Shown: positions 13,683 to 21,233 of the stretch, in pieces
Layout: each line of letters opens with the position of its first letter
Numbering within the stretch: the first letter of the stretch is position 1
Assembly (NCBI GenBank): GCA_030696315.1
Contig: JAUYSM010000102.1
Span: forward strand, 1 to 33,214
Direction of reading: 5' to 3'
Length of the DNA stretch: 33,214 bases
Source of the DNA: Pseudohongiella sp.
Lineage (GTDB): Bacteria; Pseudomonadota; Gammaproteobacteria; Pseudomonadales; Pseudohongiellaceae
The notes under the pieces: model-generated
Seen by the model: only the letters and a program-made list of their open reading frames with translations
Database searches by the model: none
Told to the model about the DNA's origin: nothing
Program-made: the position numbers and the translations under genes

Positions 13683-14068
13683 TGTGTTGCATGGCGCAAA
13701 ATACCTATCAAAAACACGGAAAATGCAGCGCCCAGAATTACAGCAGGTACTTGTTGCCAGACAAGAGGCCCGCCAGAAACTGCATCTCTCGTCAAAAAAT
13801 AAGCCAGCACGCCGCTTGCGACAATGCTGGCATGTATCAAGTGGATGCCACCAGAACTCACTGTCCCATGTTGCTGATTGAGACTGGACAACAAGGAGAT
13901 CAGCAAGGTCAGAAAAAATGGGTAAATTACCTGCTGCATCGAATCAGCATGAATTGCGCTAACAATGACCTGGACGAAGAGCAAACCAACCAACACAAAG
14001 ACCACAGTGATTCCCACTGCCTGTCTGAATTTAATCAATGTATTTAACTCCAGAGAATCACTGGGCAC
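13670..14068 (-). CDS. Small membrane protein between two REP elements
   Basis: This 132-residue protein is not recognised. It has a basic N-terminus, a first hydrophobic segment (about 15-37, AVGITVVFVLVGLLFVQVIV), a second (about 48-62), a third (78-92) and a fourth (107-122), so probably four helices. It starts at a GTG (14068) with no clear ribosome binding site. The stop codon and the final GTE residues come from the REP palindrome at its 3' end, so the original C-terminus may have been changed when the repeat inserted. A second REP lies just upstream of its start (14085-14126). Coding capacity is plausible but unproven. Confidence 0.55.
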   Translation of the reverse strand: MPSDSLELNTLIKFRQAVGITVVFVLVGLLFVQVIVSAIHADSMQQVIYPFFLTLLISLLSSLNQQHGTVSSGGIHLIHASIVASGVLAYFLTRDAVSGGPLVWQQVPAVILGAAFSVFLIGILRHATQGTE

Positions 14069-14084
14069 TCACTAGAGGTATAAG

Positions 14085-14126
14085 AGGTAGGGGACGGAGG
14101 GATCAAATTTTGATCCCACCGTCCCC
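14085..14126. repeat. REP-like palindrome (RAYT type), copy 2
   Basis: The same design as the copy at 13641-13682: GTAG head, arms GGGGACGGAGG (14090-14100) and CCACCGTCCCC (14116-14126), inner GATCAAA-T-TTTGATC. One arm mismatch (A/A). Both copies face the same way. It separates the small membrane-protein gene from the upstream cupin gene. Confidence 0.9.
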
Positions 14127-14149
14127 AACCCATATACCCCCACTACCCA

Positions 14150-14527
14150 TTAAAAAAACACAGCCAGCCAAACAGTGGGTTGATCAGGTGCCGTCCAGGC
14201 AACCCGGTGTCGCAGGTGAGCGGCAATCTCGCAGTAGTCGCCGGCACGCAAATGCAGGTCCGGGCGCCCTTCAAACTGGAGGATGGCTTCGCCCTGCACC
14301 AGCATCACCCATTCAGCGCCTGCCTGGTCGTACCAGAAATCCGGCGGCGATGAATGTCCATAAGACACGATGCGCTGAATGCTGACACCTGTGGCCAGTT
14401 TGCTGGCAAGGGTTTCAAATGACTCTGCAGCAGGCGGCACCGACGGCAGCCCAGCCAGCAGATTGCCCATAGCTGGCATGTGAGCAATGCCAAGCGCGTC
14501 ATTCGAATCACTGTGATTGTTTGTCAT
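14150..14527 (-). CDS. Cupin-domain protein
   Basis: The protein has 125 residues from the ATG at 14527. The cupin barrel covers about 45-125: EWVMLVQGEAILQFEG is the first half and LRAGDYCEIAAHLRHRVAW the second, with HSSPPDFWYDQAGAEW just before. Potential metal ligands include the His of the HSSPPDFW stretch, Glu in AEWVML and His in LRHRV. The family is widespread in proteobacteria, commonly called 'cupin domain-containing', with no established reaction. The frame extends to a TTG at 14548, but GGGAG placed about 14 bases before 14527, or a start at 14470 (MGNLLAG), are equally possible. It is divergent from thrB across about 95 bases. Confidence 0.85.
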   Translation of the reverse strand: MTNNHSDSNDALGIAHMPAMGNLLAGLPSVPPAAESFETLASKLATGVSIQRIVSYGHSSPPDFWYDQAGAEWVMLVQGEAILQFEGRPDLHLRAGDYCEIAAHLRHRVAWTAPDQPTVWLAVFF

Positions 14528-14621
14528 AATGTTGCTTGCAACTCCCAAGTCTTGCTAATCAGATGTGCATCTGTGCTAGTTTAGCGCGCCAGTAAACAAC
14601 ACGCTGTTGAGACCTTTGTTC

Positions 14622-15566
14622 ATGTCTGTTTTTACGCCACTCACACAACCCGATGTCAGCGAGTTCATGCGCCAGTTTGATCTGGGCGACGTGCTGCGCA
14701 TCAAGGGCATCAGCGGTGGCAGTGAAAATACGAACTACTTTGTGGACTGTACATCCGGCGGCTATGTATTGACACTGGTGGAGCGCGGCCCCGTGCAGGA
14801 TCTACCGTTCTTTATCAGTCTGCTGGAATGCCTGAGGGGCACGGGTTTGCCGGTACCGTTTGCCTTTCGCAACCGCGATGGCGTCGCCTTGTTGTCCCTT
14901 AAAGGCAAACCGGCCTTGTTACAACCACGACTGCCTGGCATCCACCCGGATCAGGTCAGTCGCCAACAATGTGGGGCACTGGGGGCATTTCTGGCGACGC
15001 TCCATGGCGCCAGCTGCGGATTGCACAGAAACAGTGATCGTGGCCCGCAGTGGGTACTCACTGAATCACAGCAATTTGCGCAAACGGTGTGGTCATCCGA
15101 GCAAGCCTGGCTGCAGCCATGTCTTGAAAACTTGTGCCAATGGCTGGATGGCGCGCCGGAGCTACCCGTTGCGGTAATCCATGGCGACCTGTTCCGGGAC
15201 AATGCCATGTTTGAAGACGACACGCTCAGCGGCGTGATCGACTTTTACAATGCGGCCACCGGGTGGACATTGCTGGAGCTGGCAATTTGTGTCAACGACT
15301 GGTGTGTGGATATGATCGAAGGCCAGCCCGTTATTGATACAGCGCGCGTTGATGCGCTGATGCAGACCTACTCACGCACGCGCGCGTTCACTGAACATGA
15401 ACTGCATGCCTGGCCTTTTGTGTTGCAGATTGCGGCCCTGCGCTTCTGGCTGTCCCGCCAGCAATACGCACTGCAGCATCACAACCAGCCTGATGTACTG
15501 ATCAAAGATCCATACTACTTCCGCCAGCTGCTTAACATGCATTATCTGCATTCGATTCAACAATGA
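14622..15566 (+). CDS. thrB: Homoserine kinase, APH-fold type
   Basis: This 314-residue cytoplasmic enzyme phosphorylates homoserine for threonine synthesis. It belongs to the aminoglycoside-phosphotransferase-like type, not the GHMP type of E. coli. Features: MSVFTPLTQ start typical for the family, ISGGSENTNYFV (30-41) as the nucleotide loop, the Brenner-type catalytic motif HGDLFRDN with catalytic Asp, and DFYNAA as the metal-binding Asp. The ATG at 14622 is chosen over 14607 because it restores the family's usual N-terminus. Its end overlaps the next gene (ATGA), so a secreted SUMF1-like protein is translationally coupled to it, an odd pairing. Length is normal. Confidence 0.93.
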   Translation: MSVFTPLTQPDVSEFMRQFDLGDVLRIKGISGGSENTNYFVDCTSGGYVLTLVERGPVQDLPFFISLLECLRGTGLPVPFAFRNRDGVALLSLKGKPALLQPRLPGIHPDQVSRQQCGALGAFLATLHGASCGLHRNSDRGPQWVLTESQQFAQTVWSSEQAWLQPCLENLCQWLDGAPELPVAVIHGDLFRDNAMFEDDTLSGVIDFYNAATGWTLLELAICVNDWCVDMIEGQPVIDTARVDALMQTYSRTRAFTEHELHAWPFVLQIAALRFWLSRQQYALQHHNQPDVLIKDPYYFRQLLNMHYLHSIQQ

Positions 15567-16360
15567 TCAAACTGAGCGCCAAAATTGCTGTTTCCGCTGC
15601 CAGCGTCTGCATCCTGATGCTGTTCAGCCAGTTGCCTGTGCATGCCCAGGCCACGTTTGAAATAAAACTGCCCACCATGATTTCCCTGCCTGGCGGCTGC
15701 ACAGAAGTCGGCACAATGTTGATGGATAACCGCGGTAATTCACCACGTCAGGTTTGTTTGGATGCATTTTCCATTTCCTCCCATGAAGTCAACATCGGCG
15801 AGTTCAAGGCGTTTTTACGCAGCACCGGTTTGCCCGCGCCCAGCCCTGCTCTGGAGATTCTTGCTCATGAATTGCCCGTCACCAATATCACCTGGTTCGA
15901 TGCCATGGCTTACACCAAGTGGTTAAGCGAGCACACCGGCGAAAACTACACACTGCCCTCGGAAGAACAATGGGAGTTTGCGGCGCAGGCGGGGCAAGGC
16001 CCTGGCACTCAGTTCAGCTGGGGTAACCTGCCTGGCAGCAATCAAGCCAACTGTCGCGACTGCGGTAGTCGCTGGAGCGACATCAGCGTTGCGCCAGTGG
16101 GCAGTTTTCCCGCCAATGCCTACGGCTTGTTTGATATGCATGGCAATGCTGCAGAATGGACTACCGGTTGTTATCACGAGCAGGATGAACGAGTCGAACG
16201 CCGGGTTAACGGCCATCGCCTGAGTACCTGTCGCAATGCCACCATCCGGGGCGGATCGTTCCGCAATACCGCCAATCGCATCCGCGTCTGGCAACGCGCG
16301 GGGCATGACAGCACGCGCGGATCTAACGAAATCGGCTTTCGTGTGGTTCGCCTGCCGTAG
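15563..16360 (+). CDS. Exported SUMF1/FGE-like domain protein
   Basis: This 265-residue protein has a Sec signal (1-28, cleavage after VHA). The rest is a formylglycine-generating-enzyme (SUMF1/EgtB/PvdO) fold: ISSHEVNIGEFKAFL, PVTNITWFDAMAYTKWLSEHTG, LPSEEQWEFAAQAG, GLFDMHGNAAEWT, RGGSFRN and GFRVVRLP at the end. The two copper-binding cysteines of true FGE are absent from the C-terminal block (TANRIRVWQRAGHDSTRGSNEIGFRV has none), so it should not make formylglycine. Six cysteines elsewhere (for instance GGC, QVC, NCRDC, GCYH) could form disulfides in the periplasm. It overlaps thrB by four bases. Its role is unknown. Confidence 0.88.
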   Translation: MIKLSAKIAVSAASVCILMLFSQLPVHAQATFEIKLPTMISLPGGCTEVGTMLMDNRGNSPRQVCLDAFSISSHEVNIGEFKAFLRSTGLPAPSPALEILAHELPVTNITWFDAMAYTKWLSEHTGENYTLPSEEQWEFAAQAGQGPGTQFSWGNLPGSNQANCRDCGSRWSDISVAPVGSFPANAYGLFDMHGNAAEWTTGCYHEQDERVERRVNGHRLSTCRNATIRGGSFRNTANRIRVWQRAGHDSTRGSNEIGFRVVRLP

Positions 16361-16417
16361 CACATCACACCAATCAGCCCACTGTTTTCCTCGCTGTCCC
16401 CGCTGCTCCCTCGCTCT

Positions 16418-16476
16418 GATAAACAAATTTTTTTTAAAATTTTGTTGACTTGCTTTGCTGGCTCACTGTATATACT
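16418..16476 (+). promoter_or_regulatory. Promoter of the GntR-ABC operon
   Basis: An AT tract (16422-16442, UP-element-like) is followed by TTGACT (16445-16450). TATATA (16469-16474) at an 18-base spacing, or TATACT (16471-16476) at 20, can serve as -10. Transcription would start at about 16481-16483, that is at or next to the start codon of the regulator, giving a leaderless message. Confidence 0.65.
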
Positions 16477-16494
16477 GTGTATATGAATATACAC
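16468..16494. promoter_or_regulatory. Operator palindromes over the -10 and start codon
   Basis: GTGTATAT-GA-ATATACAC (16477-16494) is a perfect inverted repeat with an 8-base arm that contains the ATG of the regulator. The smaller palindrome GTATATAC (16468-16475) covers the -10. The size and AT-rich TATA core resemble operators of GntR-family regulators. Autorepression of the operon is inferred. Confidence 0.65.
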
Positions 16495-16893
16495 ACTTAC
16501 ATCAATTTGTCCCAGACCGACCACAGACCCATGTATCTGCAGATCATGGATCAGATCCGGCATCGTGTCGCCTTGGGCGACTGGGCCGCAGGACAAGAGA
16601 TTCCGTCAATCCGGGCCATGGCTGCTGCGCTCAGTATCAGCGTCATCACAGTCAAACGAGCTTATCTCGAACTGGAACATGAAGGCGTCATTGTTACGCG
16701 TCAGGGCAAGGGATCTTTTATTGCCGACAACCCCGACATGGGGTCTGCGCTCAGGCACAAAGAACTGGATCAGCATCTAGAGGCGGCGATTGATGCCGCG
16801 CAGTTGATAGGCCTGCCTGAACAGGAACTGCAAACCCGTCTGCGCGAATTGCTCAGGCAACGCCAAGAACAACACAAGGAGTCGTCCAAATGA
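16483..16893 (+). CDS. GntR-family transcriptional regulator, YtrA type
   Basis: This 136-residue repressor-like protein has an N-terminal winged helix-turn-helix (about 10-78): PMYLQIMDQIRHRV, IPSIRAMAAALSISVITVKRAYLELEHEG and the wing TRQGKGSFIA. Only a short helical C-terminus follows (about 55 residues), which is the YtrA subgroup layout that controls ABC transporters. The start ATG at 16483 gives the family's MNIH... beginning; there is no ribosome binding site, and the promoter predicts a start point at that codon, so translation is likely leaderless. The stop overlaps the next ATG (ATGA). It is expected to sense an effector that releases it from the operator lying over its own start. 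Confidence 0.9.
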   Translation: MNIHTYINLSQTDHRPMYLQIMDQIRHRVALGDWAAGQEIPSIRAMAAALSISVITVKRAYLELEHEGVIVTRQGKGSFIADNPDMGSALRHKELDQHLEAAIDAAQLIGLPEQELQTRLRELLRQRQEQHKESSK

Positions 16894-17798
16894 CGCAGTT
16901 GGCTCTAAACCTCAAGGATGTCAGCAAACGCTTTACCTGGTTCCAGCTGAACCATATGTCCTTTTATCTGGAAGAGGGTCAGATTATGGGATTGGTTGGA
17001 CCCAACGGTGCCGGCAAGAGCACGTGTATCCGTTTACTGATGGGGCTGCTGCAACCCGATGAGGGCGAGATCAATGTGCTGGGCTATAACATGCGAACAC
17101 AGCCCGTGCTGGCCAAACAGCAAATGGCTTATGTCGCAGATGGCCTGGGTTTGTATGACAAAGCGAGTATTGATTGGCACATCAATTTTGTGCGCACTTT
17201 GGTACCGGCGTGGGACGATGTTTACGCACGCCATCTGTTGAAACACTTCCATTTGCAACCCAGCCAGACGATAAAAAATCTGTCGACCGGCGAGCGCACC
17301 AAGGTGCTGCTGCTGTTGGCATTAGCACGTCGACCGCGTTTACTGGTGTTGGACGAACCGACCACCGGTCTTGACCCTGTTGCGCGCCATGAAGTCATGA
17401 GTGAACTCAGCGACGTGTTGCTGGATGATCATCGCTCGGTGCTGTTTTCCTCACACAACACGCGCGACGTTGAACAAATTTCTGATCAGATCACCTTTAT
17501 TGATCGTGGCGAACTGGTGGACAGTCGCGACAAAGAGTCCTTTATTGAACGCTGGCGTCGTATTCAACTGGATGTTCCTGAACACACTGATCTCCCAAGA
17601 TGCGAGGGTGTGGTTGGTATTGAACGCAAAGGCAAAATCGCCACCATTACCACGGATGCCTGGTCCCCCGAGATAGCCTCGTTCTACCAAAGCACCGGCG
17701 CCAGCATTCATGAAATTCAACGCATGAATCTGGAAGAAATATTCATCGCCTCAGTTTTTAACAAGCGTGAACAGGCCGGAAACAAGGAGCTTGCATGA
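16890..17798 (+). CDS. ABC transporter ATP-binding protein
   Basis: This 302-residue ATPase has Walker A GPNGAGKST (37-45), a signature LSTGERTK (131-138; GE in place of GGQ), Walker B LLVLDEPTTGLD (151-162) and the H-loop His189 (SSHN). A C-terminal extension of about 90 residues follows the NBD, as in YtrB/CcmA-like exporters. It should drive the membrane partner encoded next. Start and stop overlap both neighbours by four bases, so three genes are tightly coupled. The GntR-ATPase-permease order matches operons for exporters responding to cell-wall stress or antibiotics in other bacteria; the substrate here is unknown. Confidence 0.93.
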   Translation: MTQLALNLKDVSKRFTWFQLNHMSFYLEEGQIMGLVGPNGAGKSTCIRLLMGLLQPDEGEINVLGYNMRTQPVLAKQQMAYVADGLGLYDKASIDWHINFVRTLVPAWDDVYARHLLKHFHLQPSQTIKNLSTGERTKVLLLLALARRPRLLVLDEPTTGLDPVARHEVMSELSDVLLDDHRSVLFSSHNTRDVEQISDQITFIDRGELVDSRDKESFIERWRRIQLDVPEHTDLPRCEGVVGIERKGKIATITTDAWSPEIASFYQSTGASIHEIQRMNLEEIFIASVFNKREQAGNKELA

Positions 17799-18466
17799 TG
17801 AACGCCCAAGTAAAATATCTGATACTGAAAGACCTGGATCTCAATCGGAAATTCTTCCCCGCGGTGTTTGCTGCCGGGCTATTGTCCATGTTGATTGCGT
17901 CACTCAGCGAGTTTGCATTTTTTGTAGGCAGCCTTTTGTTTATCACCACGCTGGTTGCCTTTGGCATCATGATTGCCATGTACAGCGTCGCTCAGGAACG
18001 CGAGAAAAAAATTCATCTGTTTGTGCTGAGTCTACCAATTACATCGACGCAGTATACGCTGGCAAAAGTGATTTCATCGGTGTTGTGTTTTGCTGTGCCA
18101 TGGGCGCTTTTGTTTGTTCTGCTGCTTGCTGCCATTCTGGGTCTGGATTCCGTCAGGGATGGGTATCTGCCTTACGTCACGCTGGTGATGCTGTATTTTT
18201 TGTGTAACTTCTGCTTGTTCCTGGCAGTCATCACTGTCAACTCCTCTGAAAAAATAATGGTTTCTGCCATTCTGGTAACCAACGTCTGTATCACCATAGC
18301 GCTGCAGGCACTTTCGCGAATCCCGTCTGTCGCACAAACCCTGCAGACTGAACAGATCGTCTGGTCACCTACGGTACTACTGCTTGTGTTTGGCGAAATG
18401 TTGTTCTGCTTTTTCTGTCTGGCCGTTGCTGTTTACATACAAAAACAAAAAACAGACCTCGTCTGA
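17795..18466 (+). CDS. ABC-2-type transporter permease
   Basis: This 223-residue protein has six hydrophobic segments. A cytoplasmic N-terminus (MMNAQVKYLILKDLDLNRK) is followed by paired helices to about 60, a YSVAQEREKKIHLFVLSLPITSTQYTLAK loop that often contacts the ATPase, then helices at roughly 88-108, 118-140, 147-170 and 190-215. It is a typical compact permease of an ABC-2 exporter. ATG codons at 17795 and 17798 both overlap the ATPase stop; either may be the start. An acyltransferase gene begins 12 bases after its end and is preceded by GAAGGAA, so it is probably in the same operon. Confidence 0.88.
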   Translation: MMNAQVKYLILKDLDLNRKFFPAVFAAGLLSMLIASLSEFAFFVGSLLFITTLVAFGIMIAMYSVAQEREKKIHLFVLSLPITSTQYTLAKVISSVLCFAVPWALLFVLLLAAILGLDSVRDGYLPYVTLVMLYFLCNFCLFLAVITVNSSEKIMVSAILVTNVCITIALQALSRIPSVAQTLQTEQIVWSPTVLLLVFGEMLFCFFCLAVAVYIQKQKTDLV

Positions 18467-18477
18467 AGGAAACCATC

Positions 18478-19662
18478 ATGATCCATGAATACCGCCTGCA
18501 CGCGCTCGATGCAGTGCGCGCCTCTGCGCTGCTGTTAGGTATTGTCCTGCACGCCACCATGTCTTTTTTTCTTCCCATCCCGGCGATGGACGTGTCACAA
18601 AGCAGCACGCTGGCCGTGTTGTTTTATGTGATTCACATGTTTCGCATGAGTTTGTTTTTTCTGATTGCCGGATTTTTTGCTCACATGGTTTTCCACCGAC
18701 GGGGGGCGCGTGCATTTATGCATGATCGTTTTAAACGCATAACACTACCGATGCTGATTGGCTGGGTCATTGTGTCACCCTTGCTGGGTGTGATTGTGAT
18801 CTGGGGTTTGATTCGCACCTTTGGTGCGGACGCTGGCGCCGGGACAGAAGCACCGGACATGGGGCTGCCACTGACTCATCTGTGGTTCCTGTATTACCTG
18901 TGTCTTTTTTATGTGGGTTTCCTGACCCTGCGCTTCTTGCTGGTTGATGTTCTGGACAAATCCGGCGTGCTCAAACGGGCCGCCGATAAGCTTGTCAGCT
19001 TGCTGCTATCCAGTGTATTCGGCCCGCTGGTATTAGGGTTGCCATTGGCGTTGGTGCTGTACAACAGTCCGCTGTGGCACGGCTGGTTCGGCCTGCCCAC
19101 ACCGGACTATGGATTGATGCCTCAGCTGCCTGCCATTGCCGGTTATGGATTGGCATTTATGCTGGGCTGGTTGTTGCACAGGCAAAGCGAGCTGTTGAGC
19201 ACCATAAGTTCGCGCGGAGTATTTTACCTGGCCGTCGCCCTTATCTTGACGGGGCTGTGTTTGAGTCTGGTTGGCCTGGTACCGTCAATGGAGCTGCCAT
19301 TTGCCGATGCAGCAAGCTGGCAGAAACCGGTATATGTACTGAGTTATACCATGGCCATTTGGTTCTGGGTGTTGGGCATCATCGGCACCGCCATACGATT
19401 CTTGTCCGCCCCGAGTGTGGTCTGGCGATATCTGGCGGACGCATCTTACTGGATGTATCTGGCGCACCTGCCTTTGGTGTTTTTCCTGCAGGTGGTGGTC
19501 GCTCAGTGGCCATTGCATTGGGTTATCAAGTTCCCAATGATTCTGCTGGTGGCCACCTCACTGCTGCTGCTCAGTTATCACACGCTGGTGCGCCCAACCC
19601 GACTCGGCCGCTGGTTGAATGGTAAGTCAGTGCCGCGCCAAACATGGGCATCTCAGCCTTGA
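18478..19662 (+). CDS. Membrane acyltransferase (acyltransferase 3 family)
   Basis: This 394-residue integral membrane protein belongs to the acyltransferase-3 (OafA/MdoC-like) family. The N-terminal LDAVRASALLLGIVLHA (10-26) carries the conserved Arg14 and His25, followed by FRMSLFFLIAGFF and RRGARAFMHDRFKRI, the family's usual second block. About ten transmembrane segments are visible. Family members transfer acyl groups (acetyl or succinyl) to sugars of LPS, glucans or peptidoglycan, or modify other envelope compounds. The substrate is unknown. It lies 12 bases after the ABC permease with a good ribosome binding site, suggesting the exporter and the enzyme act on the same envelope process. 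The stop is nine bases from the convergent serine hydrolase gene. Confidence 0.9.
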   Translation: MIHEYRLHALDAVRASALLLGIVLHATMSFFLPIPAMDVSQSSTLAVLFYVIHMFRMSLFFLIAGFFAHMVFHRRGARAFMHDRFKRITLPMLIGWVIVSPLLGVIVIWGLIRTFGADAGAGTEAPDMGLPLTHLWFLYYLCLFYVGFLTLRFLLVDVLDKSGVLKRAADKLVSLLLSSVFGPLVLGLPLALVLYNSPLWHGWFGLPTPDYGLMPQLPAIAGYGLAFMLGWLLHRQSELLSTISSRGVFYLAVALILTGLCLSLVGLVPSMELPFADAASWQKPVYVLSYTMAIWFWVLGIIGTAIRFLSAPSVVWRYLADASYWMYLAHLPLVFFLQVVVAQWPLHWVIKFPMILLVATSLLLLSYHTLVRPTRLGRWLNGKSVPRQTWASQP

Positions 19663-19671
19663 ACCGTTGGC

Positions 19672-21165
19672 TTATTGCGCTACCGCATTCATCACCGCCT
19701 CGGTCAGCACCCAGATCGGCCGAGGCCCGCGGGTGGTTACACCCATACGCAAGACTATGAGCTCTTGATCCGGCAACATCACGATGTTCTGGCCTTCAAA
19801 CCCTGACAGATAAAACATGTTTGCCGGGAACTGTGGCATGGGTCGATCATCCGGATTGACTGGCGAGCCTGCGTTCAGCCAGATCTGCGCCCCATAGTTG
19901 CCCTGCGATGTAGACTCAGCCGGCGTCAGACTGTACGCAACCCAACCTTCCGGCAACACTTGCTCACCGTTCCACACGCCGTTCTGAAGGTACAACAACC
20001 CGATTTTTGCCCAGTCTCGTGGGGTGGCATACATGTAAGAAGATCCGACAAAAGTGCCACTGGCATCCGTCTCCATGACAGCGGAATTCATGCCCAGTTT
20101 GCTGAACAGGCGCTCTTGTGGAAAGTTGAAATAGGACTGGTGGTTGGTGAACAGTTTGCGGTTGATGCGCGAGATGATATTAGTGGTGCCGCTTGAATAA
20201 TAAAACGCCGTTCCAGGTTGCTGTGCCAGCGGTTTATTCAAGGTATAGGCCGCTGTATCGCCCGTGGTGTACAGCATCAGAATCACATCAGACATGGAAC
20301 CTGCGGTGTACACCTCGGAGTATTCCAGGCCACTGGACATCTGCAGCAAATGCGTCAGGGTGATAAATCTGCGCTGATCACCCAGCGCCTGCCACTCGGG
20401 AATACCCGCGGGCGAGTCTACGTGCACCAGGCCATCTCCTGCCAACATGCCGGTCAGCGCGGCGGTGACCGTTTTGGTCATCGACCAGCCCAGTTGTGGC
20501 ATATCCGCGTTAAAGGGTTCGGCATATTTTTCCGCAATAATCTGGCCCTTATGAATCACCAGCACTGCACGCGTATCGATGTTCTGCCCGGGCTCCATAT
20601 CGTCAAACGCTTGATCAACGGCGGCATTGATCGCAGCCAGATCCACACCTTCAATTTGTGCTGGTATTTCGACCTGATTTCCTAGTGGCCACGGAGCCGC
20701 CGCGACATCGGGCTTTTGCGGATACAGCGCCGGGTTAAATTGTGCGCGCAGAATCTCTGGCGAGGTCTCTTTGAGCAAAGTACAACCCAAATGCGGTCTG
20801 AACAGCGCCTGAGCAGTCAGCCCATTTGCCGACACGCTGACGATATCGTCATTGAACTCAAAACTCATGTTGGCAAACGTTGCACCGGCCAATTCCGAGC
20901 TCATGACCTGCGCCTGTGTACGACCGCTGACCAACACAGAGGAACACATGCGCTTCACAGCGCTCCCAAGTGCAATTTCAGCTTCCAGCAAGGCCTGTGC
21001 TGCCAGCGCAGGATCAGCAATGCTTTGACTCACATCCAGAGCAGCAACTGCGGAACCTGCCGCCGGGGCGTCAACTGCTGCGGTGTTTACGGCAGGCTCC
21101 GAGCACGCACCCAAGGATGCAAGCGCCGTGGCCAGTATCAGTTGCGCAAGTGTACTTTTTCTCAT
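19672..21165 (-). CDS. Serine hydrolase lipoprotein of the beta-lactamase/class C fold
   Basis: This 497-residue protein has a lipobox signal ending LGAC (Cys21). After an Ala-rich stretch and about 150 residues of unclear type, the penicillin-binding/beta-lactamase fold starts near 175. The SxxK motif is SMTK (Ser228, Lys231). YYSSG (about 318-322) takes the place of the second YxN-type motif. The third KTG-like motif could not be located with certainty. Members of this family are esterases, D-aminopeptidases or lactamase-like enzymes; resistance to antibiotics should not be assumed. The N-terminal domain (cysteines at 74 and 128) is unusual. The gene is alone, convergent with the acyltransferase. 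Confidence 0.9.
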   Translation of the reverse strand: MRKSTLAQLILATALASLGACSEPAVNTAAVDAPAAGSAVAALDVSQSIADPALAAQALLEAEIALGSAVKRMCSSVLVSGRTQAQVMSSELAGATFANMSFEFNDDIVSVSANGLTAQALFRPHLGCTLLKETSPEILRAQFNPALYPQKPDVAAAPWPLGNQVEIPAQIEGVDLAAINAAVDQAFDDMEPGQNIDTRAVLVIHKGQIIAEKYAEPFNADMPQLGWSMTKTVTAALTGMLAGDGLVHVDSPAGIPEWQALGDQRRFITLTHLLQMSSGLEYSEVYTAGSMSDVILMLYTTGDTAAYTLNKPLAQQPGTAFYYSSGTTNIISRINRKLFTNHQSYFNFPQERLFSKLGMNSAVMETDASGTFVGSSYMYATPRDWAKIGLLYLQNGVWNGEQVLPEGWVAYSLTPAESTSQGNYGAQIWLNAGSPVNPDDRPMPQFPANMFYLSGFEGQNIVMLPDQELIVLRMGVTTRGPRPIWVLTEAVMNAVAQ

Positions 21166-21233
21166 ATCAGTTCCCTGGCAATTTCATAAAATTGCGTTTT
21201 GAACGATTCATGATTCATCCTCAGACCTATTTT

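Noticed and set aside
19074-19625. 183-codon frame inside the acyltransferase gene
   Set aside because: It is in another frame of a clear membrane-protein gene and has no domain-like features.
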